Shown here one piece after another: positions 21,796-29,191 of a stretch of DNA of 31,842 nt. The DNA is from CAYZAK01 sp964476445 (GTDB taxonomy: Bacteria; CG03; SLGR01; JAGXOG01). The stretch's first letter is position 1. Every line of letters starts with the position of its first letter. Position numbers and translations under genes: made by a program. The notes under the pieces were generated by a model, which saw only the letters and a list, made by a program, of their open reading frames with translations, was not told where the DNA came from and searched no databases. The stretch lies in assembly GCA_964476445.1 (NCBI GenBank), contig CAYZAK010000017.1, positions 1 through 31,842 of the forward strand. The letters are read 5' to 3'.

Positions 21796-22848
21796 TTACT
21801 GGGACATACCGGACCGGGTTAAACCGGCGTATTCATCAAATCCCAGAGCTATATTCATATTTTGCACTGCCTGCCCGGAGGCCCCTTTAACCAAATTATC
21901 TATAGCCGTAACTACAATTAAATCTCCCGTATCCGGGTCTGTTTTCAATCCCAGCCGGCAGTTATTGGTTGATTCAACATCTTTTGTCTGTGGAAATACC
22001 TCCGGTCCACAAATATCCATAAAATATTCATCCCCATAGTATTTACTGTATATACCCCGTAATTCTTCACCGGTTAATTTTTCTTTTAAATTAGTATATA
22101 AATTGACTAAAATCCCCCGTTCTATGGGAATAAGGTGAGGACAGAAAACCAAATTATCCCATTTTACAGAATTTGGATCGTTAATAACATGGTTTAAAAA
22201 ACCGGTTATTTCCCCCATATGCCGGTGGGAATTAACTTTGTAGGGGGTAATATTTTCATATCTGGAGGCGAAAAGGAACTCGGAATTAAGTTTTTTTCCC
22301 GCCCCGGAAATGCCTGATTTAGCATCTATATAAATAGATTTATCAACCATATTTTCTTTTAATAAGGGATAAATTGACAAAACGGTAGCTGTCGCATAAC
22401 AGCCTGGATTGGCTATTAAATTGGCTTTTTTAATTTCTTCCCGGTTTATCTCCGGCAGTCCGTATATCGCTTTTTTTAAATTATCTATATCCTCATGTTT
22501 GGTTTTGTACCATTTTTCGTATTCGGATGCACTGAAAAACCGGTAATCCGCTGATAGATCTATTATTAACTTTTTAGAGCCGGACAGATATGGTAGATAA
22601 GAAAGAGATTTAGTATGGGGAAGAGCTAAAAAAACTATGTCGCTTTCCGGAGAAATTTTTTCTGGTTTAGGACTGGATAAAATATTTGAAACAGAACCTT
22701 TTAAAGATGGATAAAGATCTGAAATATCCTCTCCGGCATGATTTTTTGAATACAGTTTATCAATCTGTATTTTATCATGGCCCGATAGAATTCTTACCAG
22801 TTCTCTGCCTGTAAAACCGCTGGCTCCTATGATAGAAACTTTGTTCAT
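21796..22848 (-). CDS. argC: N-acetyl-gamma-glutamyl-phosphate reductase
   Basis: NADPH-dependent reduction of N-acetylglutamyl phosphate to the semialdehyde in arginine synthesis. It has 350 residues, the common long-form length. It shows the Rossmann start SIIGASGFTGRELVRIL, FLALPHTKS, LIIDLSADYRF, the catalytic Cys150 in IANPGCYATA, SGISGAGKK and the HRHMGEI histidine segment. Its ATG overlaps the stop of the Yip1-like gene by four bases (ATGA), and argJ follows eight bases later. The pair argC-argJ is common; their placement after sppA and a Yip1-like gene is not. Confidence 0.96.
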   Translation of the reverse strand: MNKVSIIGASGFTGRELVRILSGHDKIQIDKLYSKNHAGEDISDLYPSLKGSVSNILSSPKPEKISPESDIVFLALPHTKSLSYLPYLSGSKKLIIDLSADYRFFSASEYEKWYKTKHEDIDNLKKAIYGLPEINREEIKKANLIANPGCYATATVLSIYPLLKENMVDKSIYIDAKSGISGAGKKLNSEFLFASRYENITPYKVNSHRHMGEITGFLNHVINDPNSVKWDNLVFCPHLIPIERGILVNLYTNLKEKLTGEELRGIYSKYYGDEYFMDICGPEVFPQTKDVESTNNCRLGLKTDPDTGDLIVVTAIDNLVKGASGQAVQNMNIALGFDEYAGLTRSGMSQ

Positions 22849-23417
22849 ACGATAAACGCGCTAAAACTTACCAGCACCAAAATTGGAAAAAAAGCTACTC
22901 CGCCAATAATAATAAACCAGGGAGTGATAAAAGCAGCTACTCCATTTTTAAAAGGCAGGCCGTAAAAATAGTTTATTAACCGATATTGAAGATAGAGGCA
23001 AAAAAAAGATAAAAGTAAAACCAGGGGGATTGTAAAAAAAAAGTCTGACTTCGGAAAAAATGCTTTCATAATAAGGATCAAAGGAGCAAAAAAAACAAAC
23101 GGCGCCCAGGTATAGGGGATAGCTTTAAAAAGGTGTCCGGGAGATCCCTCGCCGCCGAATATTCCGGCAAAAAAGTGATATAAAGACACTAAAATAAGTA
23201 ACAAAAAGGCACCAAGAAATGTCCTTAGCAAAACCCCCCAGGTCAAAAGATAACCGGAAAGGCCGCTCCCCAAATTTAACAGCAGGGAAACTCCTGCTGC
23301 AGTTGATATTATGCCTCCGATCATAATGCCAAATCCAGAATAGCTTAAGTCTCGCCTGGACATCCGGTAAAAAGTTTCACCGGGTGAGGTTATAATATCA
23401 AACAATATATCAAACAT
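22845..23417 (-). CDS. Yip1-like integral membrane protein, 190 aa
   Basis: A polytopic membrane protein with about five hydrophobic helices. The N-terminus FDILFDIITSPGETFYRM matches the short amphipathic lead with a central Pro seen in bacterial Yip1-domain proteins, and the sequence continues with helix-rich GLSGYLLTWGVLLRTF and the HLFKAIPYTWAPFVF segment typical of that domain. The cellular role of such bacterial proteins is unknown. I start at ATG 23417, whose A is the last base of the sppA stop (TAATG), rather than at an in-frame codon at 23513 that would overlap sppA by 97 bases. The end overlaps argC by four bases. Membrane placement is secure; the family name is moderately so. Confidence 0.75.
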   Translation of the reverse strand: MFDILFDIITSPGETFYRMSRRDLSYSGFGIMIGGIISTAAGVSLLLNLGSGLSGYLLTWGVLLRTFLGAFLLLILVSLYHFFAGIFGGEGSPGHLFKAIPYTWAPFVFFAPLILIMKAFFPKSDFFFTIPLVLLLSFFCLYLQYRLINYFYGLPFKNGVAAFITPWFIIIGGVAFFPILVLVSFSAFIV

Positions 23418-24346
23418 TACGGGATATAAAGATAGCTCAACCCCCGGATTTGATTCAGCCCCAGGTTGATAAAAGAGAACTGACTGTCCATCATAGTAAT
23501 TAGATTGTACCACCTGGGTTGATCCGGTTCAATAAAGTGGGGGTCTTTAACTTCGGCAAGCTCTTTTATGGTATCCCGGGCGGTAACTTCATCTCCAAGT
23601 ATATCTACAAGTTTAAGTTCCCTGGCCTGTGAGCCGGAATAGATCTGTCCCTGAGCCAGTTCTTTTACGTTGTTCTCTTTTAGCTCTCGGCCTTCGCTTA
23701 CTGTAGTGACAAACTGCTGGTAAGTATCTGTTATAATCCGGTCTAAAAATTCTATTTCATCTTCTTCAAAAGCCCGGTGAAACGAACCGGCGTCTTTATA
23801 AGGCCCGCTTTTTACTGTTTCGAATTCCACCCCGATTGTATCAAGAAGACCAGACATATTGCTGGACATAAAAATAACCCCTATACTTCCGATTATGGAC
23901 CCGGGGTTTACAATTATTTTGTCGCATACCGAAGCTATGTAATATCCTCCAGAAGCTCCCACATCTTTAATTGTAGCCACCACCGGCTTGCCGGCTTCCC
24001 GGATTCTTTCTATCTCCCTGGTTATTTCCTGTACCGCCCCGACAGTTCCTCCGGGGCTGTTTAACCTTATCAGCACTCCTTTTACTTTATCCTCTTCCCG
24101 GTATCGCTTTAGAGTCTTAAGTATTTTATCCGTTCCTATCGGGGTACCAAACCCGGAGCTTCGCTGGGCGGAAGTAATAGGACCATAGATTTCAACGATA
24201 CCTATAGAATCCTTTTTCCGGCGGTCTCTTTCAAAAGTAAATTCCGCTTTACGGGTTTCCTGCCGCACGGCAAGCACAATTGCGGAGAGAATAGAAAAAA
24301 GAAGCAACAGGCTTAATATGCCTTTGCTCTTATTTGTATCAAACAT
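23417..24346 (-). CDS. sppA: Signal peptide peptidase SppA, short form
   Basis: A membrane-anchored serine protease that degrades leftover signal peptides. It has 309 residues, the single-domain form of Bacillota rather than the 618-residue E. coli type. One N-terminal anchor helix lies at about residues 8-27. The ClpP-like fold carries the oxyanion segment LNSPGGTVGA (95-104), the nucleophile Ser132 in DVGASGGYYIAS, and the general-base Lys in VKSGPYKDAG (179 or 184). GSIIGSIGV and the C-terminal GQIYSGSQARELKLVD block are also typical. GAGG six bases upstream of ATG lies in the end of rpsI, three bases away. It shares one base with the next gene. Confidence 0.95.
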   Translation of the reverse strand: MFDTNKSKGILSLLLLFSILSAIVLAVRQETRKAEFTFERDRRKKDSIGIVEIYGPITSAQRSSGFGTPIGTDKILKTLKRYREEDKVKGVLIRLNSPGGTVGAVQEITREIERIREAGKPVVATIKDVGASGGYYIASVCDKIIVNPGSIIGSIGVIFMSSNMSGLLDTIGVEFETVKSGPYKDAGSFHRAFEEDEIEFLDRIITDTYQQFVTTVSEGRELKENNVKELAQGQIYSGSQARELKLVDILGDEVTARDTIKELAEVKDPHFIEPDQPRWYNLITMMDSQFSFINLGLNQIRGLSYLYIP

Positions 24347-24349
24347 ATT

Positions 24350-24757
24350 TTACCTCTTGGAAAACTGTTCGCTTTTTCTGGCTTTACGACGTCCCGGTTT
24401 CTTTCTTTCAACTACCCGGGGATCTCTGGTTAGAAAACCTTTACTTCGTAGAGTTTTTCTGGACTTATCGTCTAATTGAGACAGAACTCTGGAAATACCC
24501 AGTTTTATAGCTCCGGCTTGACCGGAAACTCCGCCTCCTTTAACATTAATCTTTATAAAACAGGAATGATCCATATTTAAAGCTTGAAAAGGACTGAGTG
24601 CGTCATTGTACTGCAGATCATGACCTTTAAAATATTCTTTTACAGATTTTCCGTTAACTATAATCTTTTTTGATTTTTTTTCCGGGAACATAAATACCCG
24701 TGCCACTGCTGATTTCCTGCGACCTACAGCATTTAATTCGTTCATATTATTAACCAT
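24350..24757 (-). CDS. rpsI: 30S ribosomal protein S9
   Basis: Small-subunit protein whose C-terminal tail reaches the P-site tRNA. It has 135 residues or fewer, depending on the start. Motifs: NAVGRRKSAVARVFMFPE, VNGKSVKEYF, INVKGGGVSGQAGAIKLGISRVL, the GFLTRDPRVVERKKPGRRKARKS block, and the terminal F-S-K-R tail that is universal in S9. Two nearby ATGs (24757 and 24745) are possible, and neither has an ideally spaced Shine-Dalgarno. It overlaps rplM by eight bases, the classical L13-S9 order. Confidence 0.98.
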   Translation of the reverse strand: MVNNMNELNAVGRRKSAVARVFMFPEKKSKKIIVNGKSVKEYFKGHDLQYNDALSPFQALNMDHSCFIKINVKGGGVSGQAGAIKLGISRVLSQLDDKSRKTLRSKGFLTRDPRVVERKKPGRRKARKSEQFSKR

Positions 24758-25157
24758 TTGATATATCTATCTCCTCCGGATTCTGAGCCTGGTGAGGATG
24801 CTCGCTATCCCGATAAATTTTTAACCGTTTCAATCTTCTTGCGGCCAGCTTATTTTTAGGCAGCATACCTTTAACAGCCCGGTAAATAATTTTTTCCGGT
24901 TGTTTTTTTATCAAATCCCGGTACAGAATTTCTTTACTGTTTCCCGGATAAGTTGAAGGAGAAAAATATTTTTTTTCCTCGGCTTTTTTCCCCCCTACCT
25001 TTATTTTTTCAGCATCAGTTATAATAAGACAAGCTCCTTTGTCTAAATGGGGGGTGTAATCCACCCTGTTTTTCCCTGTAAGCAAACTGGAAGCCTTTGA
25101 AGCAAGCCGGCCAAGAATTTCACCTTCTGCACTAATTGTATACCATTTTCTGTTCAT
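24750..25157 (-). CDS. rplM: 50S ribosomal protein L13
   Basis: An early-assembling large-subunit protein. Motifs: KWYTISAEGEILGRLASKAS at the N-terminus, the DYTPHLDKGACLIITDAEKI block, YFSPSTYPGNSKEI, AVKGMLPKNKLAARRLKRLKIY and EHPHQAQNPE near the C-terminus. I choose the ATG at 25157 (Met-Asn-Arg-Lys-Trp) over the ATG at 25169, because GAGG lies six bases from the former and the longer form would overlap it. tRNA-His is 58 bases upstream with no terminator between, so the promoter at 25310-25337 probably serves all three. Confidence 0.97.
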   Translation of the reverse strand: MNRKWYTISAEGEILGRLASKASSLLTGKNRVDYTPHLDKGACLIITDAEKIKVGGKKAEEKKYFSPSTYPGNSKEILYRDLIKKQPEKIIYRAVKGMLPKNKLAARRLKRLKIYRDSEHPHQAQNPEEIDISNG

Positions 25158-25215
25158 CATTTTCCTCATTTTATCTATTTATCCTCAAAAGTCAAATCAT
25201 TATTCCCTATAATTA

Positions 25216-25291
25216 TGGGGTGGGTGATCGGATTTGAACCGACGACCGCTTGGGCCACAACCAAGTGCTCTGCCCCTGAGCTACACCCACC
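25216..25291 (-). tRNA. tRNA-His (anticodon GTG)
   Basis: A 76-base cloverleaf read on the minus strand. The acceptor stem GTGGGTG pairs with CACCCAC. The extra 5' G (G-1, base 25291) stands opposite discriminator C, the identity element of tRNA-His, and CCA is encoded. The anticodon stem CTTGG-CCAAG encloses the loop TTGTGGC with anticodon GTG. The T-arm carries GTTCGAATC. A promoter lies just upstream and L13 follows. Confidence 0.96.
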
Positions 25292-25292
25292 G

Positions 25293-25308
25293 CTAATTTC
25301 TAAATTAG
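25293..25308. repeat. 7-2-7 inverted repeat between the promoter and tRNA-His
   Basis: CTAATTT, two bases, AAATTAG: a perfect inverted repeat beginning one base after the -10 box and ending one base before the tRNA. It covers the expected transcription start and leader. It could be an operator, a processing element or chance in AT-rich DNA. Confidence 0.35.
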
Positions 25309-25309
25309 G

Positions 25310-25337
25310 ATTATACTATTTAAAAATTAAAAATCAA
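25310..25337 (-). promoter_or_regulatory. Strong sigma70-type promoter for tRNA-His and probably rplM-rpsI
   Basis: On the minus strand the -35 box TTGATT (25332-25337) and a perfect -10 box TATAAT (25310-25315) are 16 bases apart. The -10 ends 18 bases before the tRNA 5' end. It lies in the gap after the MscS gene stop at 25346 and is the best promoter match in the window. Confidence 0.75.
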
Positions 25338-25345
25338 TTTTTCTT

Positions 25346-26248
25346 TTAGTTGGTACTCTCTTTGTTAAGGAGCATCTCAAAAGGCTGGGAATCTTCGCCA
25401 AAATAAAGTGTCCGGTGGGGAAAAGGGATTTCTATGTTTTTGCGGTCAAAAGTTTTCTTTATCCGACGTAAAAATTCTCTTCCGGTAAACAACTGTTCTC
25501 TGGGTTCCGTCTTAATTCGCCCTTTTACAACCAGGGAAGAGTTGCCTAACTGATCTAGTCCAAAAACTTCAAAATCCTGTATCTTCGGGCCGTACTCCTC
25601 ATCTTTTTGTAATTCTCCCCCTATTTCTTTGATTACCCCTATAACTTTATCTATATCTTCTTTGTAGGCGACCCCGATTTCAAAGACATAACAGGAATAC
25701 TCTTTGGTTAAGTTAGCCAGAGTGGTGATAGTGCCGTTAGGGAAAACATGTACTTTTCCGGCCAGATCTCTAAGGACCACTGTTCTTAAATTTATTTCAC
25801 TGACCAGTCCCTTGGTCCCGTTGATTTCTGCTACATCTCCTATTCTGATCTGATCCTCGATAAGAATAAAAAAACCGCTGATAAGATCTCTTACTAGATT
25901 CTGCGCTCCAAAACTAAGGGCCAGACCTAAAACTCCGGCCGCGGTAAGCAGAGGACCTAAATTAATACCCAGTTCCCCGAGCATTACTGTAATACCTATT
26001 ACCCATATTATAAGATAAATAATTTTATTTAAAATTATTATTACTGTATCTACTCTTTTTTCCCGTTCCGGATTTAGCTTTCCGCGGGATTTTGCCTTAT
26101 CTATAAGATAATGTTCCACCCTGCTTAAAATTATTTTGGTTATAAGGGAAAAGATTACTAATATTACAAAAAAAACAACAATCTTGGGTAAATAAACTAA
26201 AGCCCTGCTCAGGTAACTATCAAAAACTGTTTTTATATTTCCCCACAT
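25346..26248 (-). CDS. Small-conductance mechanosensitive channel, MscS family
   Basis: An inner-membrane pressure valve that releases solutes on hypo-osmotic shock. It has 300 residues: an N-terminal helix (about 18-42), another at 68-92, and the pore-lining third helix with the Gly/Ala-rich AAGVLGLALSFGAQNLVRDLISGFFILIE packing pattern of MscS. Next comes the beta domain with the QIRIGDVAEINGTKGLV segment and the NGTITTLANL motif (family P-N-x-x), then a C-terminal alpha-beta domain. GGAGG is seven bases upstream of ATG. It is flanked by two tRNA genes. One or two helices fewer than large MscK types makes it a standard MscS-like channel. Confidence 0.93.
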   Translation of the reverse strand: MWGNIKTVFDSYLSRALVYLPKIVVFFVILVIFSLITKIILSRVEHYLIDKAKSRGKLNPEREKRVDTVIIILNKIIYLIIWVIGITVMLGELGINLGPLLTAAGVLGLALSFGAQNLVRDLISGFFILIEDQIRIGDVAEINGTKGLVSEINLRTVVLRDLAGKVHVFPNGTITTLANLTKEYSCYVFEIGVAYKEDIDKVIGVIKEIGGELQKDEEYGPKIQDFEVFGLDQLGNSSLVVKGRIKTEPREQLFTGREFLRRIKKTFDRKNIEIPFPHRTLYFGEDSQPFEMLLNKESTN

Positions 26249-26288
26249 TTATAACCTCCTTAATTGTAGTGTAACTATAAAAATTTTT

Positions 26289-26303
26289 GGGAAGGCCGGA
26301 TTT
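26289..26303. repeat. 15-bp copy of the tRNA-Pro 3' segment
   Basis: The 15 bases GGGAAGGCCGGATTT (plus strand) recur exactly at 26431-26445, inside the T-arm and acceptor region of tRNA-Pro, 142 bases away and in the same orientation. Flanking bases differ. The pattern resembles the short direct repeats left by integration into the 3' end of a tRNA gene. No integrase remnant is seen in the 127 bases between the copies. Confidence 0.55.
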
Positions 26304-26425
26304 CTTCTTGCTCATCCTCTCTAACTCCATTCGCTCCAAGAGGCTTTTTTCACTGACGTCCTCCGGACTTTTCTCCATTGAGGAGCGTTCATAAAGCTTC
26401 AAATTTGTCCTGCCCTAAAACTAAA

Positions 26426-26503
26426 TGGTCGGGAAGGCCGGATTTGAACCGGCGACCCCCTGCTCCCAAAGCAGGTGCGCTAGCCAAGCTGCGCCACTTC
26501 CCG
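26426..26503 (-). tRNA. tRNA-Pro (anticodon TGG)
   Basis: A 78-base cloverleaf on the minus strand. The acceptor stem CGGGAAG pairs with CTTCCCG, followed by discriminator A and encoded CCA. The anticodon stem CCTGC-GCAGG encloses the loop TTTGGGA with anticodon TGG. The T-arm GCCGGTTCAAATCCGGC is intact. The first 24 bases also encode the last seven residues and the stop of RdgB. No promoter separates it from rdgB, so it is probably cut from a shared transcript. Confidence 0.96.
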
Positions 26504-27085
26504 TTTTATTAAATTTTCCATATTCTTAAACGCTTTATACCGGTGGCTTACTCTGTTTTTTTTCTCCGTGGACATTTGGCCAAAAGTTTTTTTTAAATCT
26601 TTCATTTCAAAAACAGGATCGTAACCAAAACCGTTCTTTCCCCGCCTGTTTTTGGTTATATAGCCTTTAGCCACGCCCCGGGTAAAAAGAGTCTTTTTAC
26701 CGGCTCTTGAAAATGCCACCGTTGTTCTAAATTCAGCGTATCTTTTTCTTTTGGGAACTCCTTTTAAATCCTTTAGGAGTTTATTAATGTTATCTTCATA
26801 TGTAGCGTTACTACCGGCATATCTTGCCGAGTAAACTCCCGGTTTCCCGTTAAGATATTTCACAAACAGCCCGGTATCATCAGCTACTGCCGGTTTTTTT
26901 AAAGTATCGGTTACATATTCGGATTTCAAAGACGCATTTTCTTTAATAGTGTTACCTGTCTCTTTTACTGGTTTTAAAGATGAATACTTTACTGACCAGT
27001 CAAGTTTCAGTTCCCGGATACCCCGCCATATCTTTTTTATCTCTCTGACCTTGTCGCGATTTCCGGTTGCCAGTATTATAACCAT
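26480..27085 (-). CDS. rdgB: XTP/dITP diphosphatase (RdgB/HAM1 family)
   Basis: Removes non-canonical purine nucleotides such as XTP, dITP and ITP by hydrolysis to monophosphates. It has 201 residues. Motifs: ILATGNRDKVREIKKIW at the N-terminus, ENASLKSEYV, the metal-binding AVADDTGLFVKYLNGKPGVYSARYAG, NGFGYDPVFE, and the C-terminal EKNRVSHRYKAF with the base-contacting S-H-R. The final residues are read from the 5' end of tRNA-Pro. Its start lies ten bases after rph and lacks a clear Shine-Dalgarno. The rph-rdgB order is widespread. Confidence 0.96.
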   Translation of the reverse strand: MVIILATGNRDKVREIKKIWRGIRELKLDWSVKYSSLKPVKETGNTIKENASLKSEYVTDTLKKPAVADDTGLFVKYLNGKPGVYSARYAGSNATYEDNINKLLKDLKGVPKRKRYAEFRTTVAFSRAGKKTLFTRGVAKGYITKNRRGKNGFGYDPVFEMKDLKKTFGQMSTEKKNRVSHRYKAFKNMENLIKREVAQLG

Positions 27086-27095
27086 ATATATCGTT

Positions 27096-27827
27096 TTAAA
27101 TAATATTCAGAGCTTTTTTCTGCTCTTCAAGAAGTTCTATAATTCCGCTGCTGGCCACCTGCATCATTTCATTCATACTTTCCGGACTGAAAGTGGCCTC
27201 TTCCCCGGTGGCCTGCACTTCAATCAACCTGCCGGCATCATCCATAACTAAATTTAAATCCACCTGCGCGGCCATATCCTCAACCGAATTTAAATCTAAA
27301 AGAACCCCCCCGTGTACCATACCCGCGCTTATAGCGGCCATAAAATTATTGACCGGGTTTCTGGATATTCTGTTGTTCTTCTTTAAATCTTTAAGTAAAA
27401 GGTACAATGCTACAAAGCCCCCTGTAATTGAAGCAGTGCGAGTTCCTCCGTCGGCTTGGATGACATCACAGTCCACAATTATACTTTCATAGGGTATGGC
27501 ATTTAAATTGGTAACCGCCCTGAAAGATCGGCCAATCAGTCTTTCAATCTCTTTTGTTCTGCCTTTGGTCCCTCTGCGTTCCCGCCTGACCCGATCCCTT
27601 GCTGAATTTGGTAGCATTGAATATTGAGCCGAAATCCACCCTTTCTGTTCGTTTCTTACATGGGGGGGAGTCCAGTTATCAGTAGTAGCCGCGCACAGAA
27701 CTCTGGTCTTACCGCACTCTATCATTACTGAATAGGGATTGGTTTCCAGATAGTTTATCTCTATATTGACATCTCTTTTTTGAATATTATCTCTGTTGTT
27801 ATCTCGCGAAAATCCTTCTTTAGTCAT
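27096..27827 (-). CDS. rph: Ribonuclease PH
   Basis: A phosphorolytic 3' exoribonuclease that trims tRNA precursors, acting as a hexamer. It has 243 residues. Motifs: KTRVLCAATTDNWTPP, GWISAQYSMLPNSARDRVRRE, GRTKEIERLIGRSFRAV (phosphate-site arginines), IIVDCDVIQADGGTRTASITGG and the C-terminal DLNLVMDDAGRLIEVQATGEEATF with the catalytic Asp. The first dozen residues are less standard than the usual M-R-x-D-G-R opening. AGGAG lies ten bases upstream of ATG. It follows the unknown membrane-anchored protein by two bases. Confidence 0.96.
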   Translation of the reverse strand: MTKEGFSRDNNRDNIQKRDVNIEINYLETNPYSVMIECGKTRVLCAATTDNWTPPHVRNEQKGWISAQYSMLPNSARDRVRRERRGTKGRTKEIERLIGRSFRAVTNLNAIPYESIIVDCDVIQADGGTRTASITGGFVALYLLLKDLKKNNRISRNPVNNFMAAISAGMVHGGVLLDLNSVEDMAAQVDLNLVMDDAGRLIEVQATGEEATFSPESMNEMMQVASSGIIELLEEQKKALNII

Positions 27828-27829
27828 AA

Positions 27830-29191
27830 TTATTTAACTCCTATAATCTTTTTCCGGTTGGCAATGAATATCCCTCCTACTATTACCAGCAAAAGTAAAA
27901 TACCACAGAACTTGATCCATTTATAATCTCTTTTTAGCTGTATCATATTTATATCTCTCAGATAGTTTTTTCCCGGCATATCATAATATATTGTTTGATT
28001 TGAAACAGAAAAATAAAGGTTACCTAATTTTTCGTCTCCGGGTAATTCTTTAAAAAAATTACGGTAAGTTTCAGGAATAAGCCAAATTTGGGGTGATGAA
28101 CCAAATTTTTCCATTTTATCAAGCCCGTAACCGGCCAGCTTTTCTTGAACGTCCGGATTATAAAATAAAACCGCTGTATTCTTCCCCTGAGTCTGCCTGT
28201 AGTCAACATTACTAGCCCCGTTGAAATTCAAACCTTCACCATGTAAATATTTTCCCCGGGGAAAACTTTTTAAAATTTTCAGAGTAATATTTTCAATAAT
28301 AGGTCCGTCCAATATTTGTATGGAACCGGTCCGGGAATTAAACAAAAACAAATTTTCTTCCCGTAAACCTAAAAGATATATTTTGCCCTTAAATTCTCCA
28401 ATATTTTCCCAGCTCTGTTCAGCATTTTTATAAAAAATCCTATACTTGTCTGCTTCTCTTATCAGCAGGTAAAAATGTTGTAAATTGTTGGATACGGCAA
28501 TATCTACAAATATTCCTCCCGGAATTTCATGAAAAGTGGACCGGGGTCTCCGGACAGAAGTAACTCCCGCTACTTTTTTTCCGGTTCGGTTATGTTCGGC
28601 AAAAAAAGCGATGTGGTCCGTATCCACCCACCGTATTAATCCCACTGTATAACCTTTAAGCTCCTCTACGGGCATCCATTCAATTTCATCTAAGTACTTA
28701 AGAACTTCGTTTTCAAGTATTAAAATATTATTCTCTCGCTTGCCAACTAATTTTAGAGGTTCAGAACTCCGGTAAATAATATTATTGTTGGCAAAAATTT
28801 CAACGTAATTTTCGGACCAGCTTTGATAAACTAACCGTCCGGATTCATATACCGGATTGAAACTTTCCCTTAGATGTGGATCGACCTCATTGGTATTCAA
28901 TAATTTTAAGGAATTTAAATTAAAAATCCCTTCTTCTTCTTGGACGTATTGGCGGGCATCAACTTTAAAATGACCCTCGATTTCATTATTTTTAAGAAGA
29001 TTGTAGAAATGGTAGCTTTTTTCACGGTGAAATTCCTGACGAAGAGATTCCCCCAGAGGACTGCCGTAATTCCCTATCATGGTAAGACTTAAATTTTCCG
29101 ATTTCCAGATTGTGCTTATAGTTCGGGTTCCTGAAACCGGAAACACTATAGTTAGTAAAAAAAAACATAAAAAAAAGAGCTTTTTCTCCAT
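27830..29191 (-). CDS. Unknown secreted, C-terminally membrane-anchored protein, 453 aa
   Basis: I do not recognise this family. Residues 1-21 form a signal peptide (MEKK, a Phe/Leu-rich core, then PVSG). About residues 25-420 are extracytoplasmic, strand-rich and lack cysteine pairs; short segments such as YVEIFANNNIIYRS, HFYLLIREADKYRIFYKN and NLFLFNSRTGSIQILDG resemble irregular propeller blades. A helix near residues 427-445 (GILLLLVIVGGIFIA) followed by NRKKIIGVK anchors the C-terminus with a short basic cytoplasmic tail. The ATG shares one base with the valS stop, with GGAG eight bases upstream. rph begins two bases after its stop. Strict operon placement suggests a real, expressed gene; its function is open. 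Confidence 0.82.
   Translation of the reverse strand: MEKKLFFLCFFLLTIVFPVSGTRTISTIWKSENLSLTMIGNYGSPLGESLRQEFHREKSYHFYNLLKNNEIEGHFKVDARQYVQEEEGIFNLNSLKLLNTNEVDPHLRESFNPVYESGRLVYQSWSENYVEIFANNNIIYRSSEPLKLVGKRENNILILENEVLKYLDEIEWMPVEELKGYTVGLIRWVDTDHIAFFAEHNRTGKKVAGVTSVRRPRSTFHEIPGGIFVDIAVSNNLQHFYLLIREADKYRIFYKNAEQSWENIGEFKGKIYLLGLREENLFLFNSRTGSIQILDGPIIENITLKILKSFPRGKYLHGEGLNFNGASNVDYRQTQGKNTAVLFYNPDVQEKLAGYGLDKMEKFGSSPQIWLIPETYRNFFKELPGDEKLGNLYFSVSNQTIYYDMPGKNYLRDINMIQLKRDYKWIKFCGILLLLVIVGGIFIANRKKIIGVK

Noticed and set aside
26220..26402. Possible 60-residue gene between tRNA-Pro and the MscS gene, TTG start with AGGA upstream
   Set aside because: It overlaps the MscS start and its ribosome site, contains the tRNA-derived 15-bp repeat, and its composition matches no known family. 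Low likelihood of being real.
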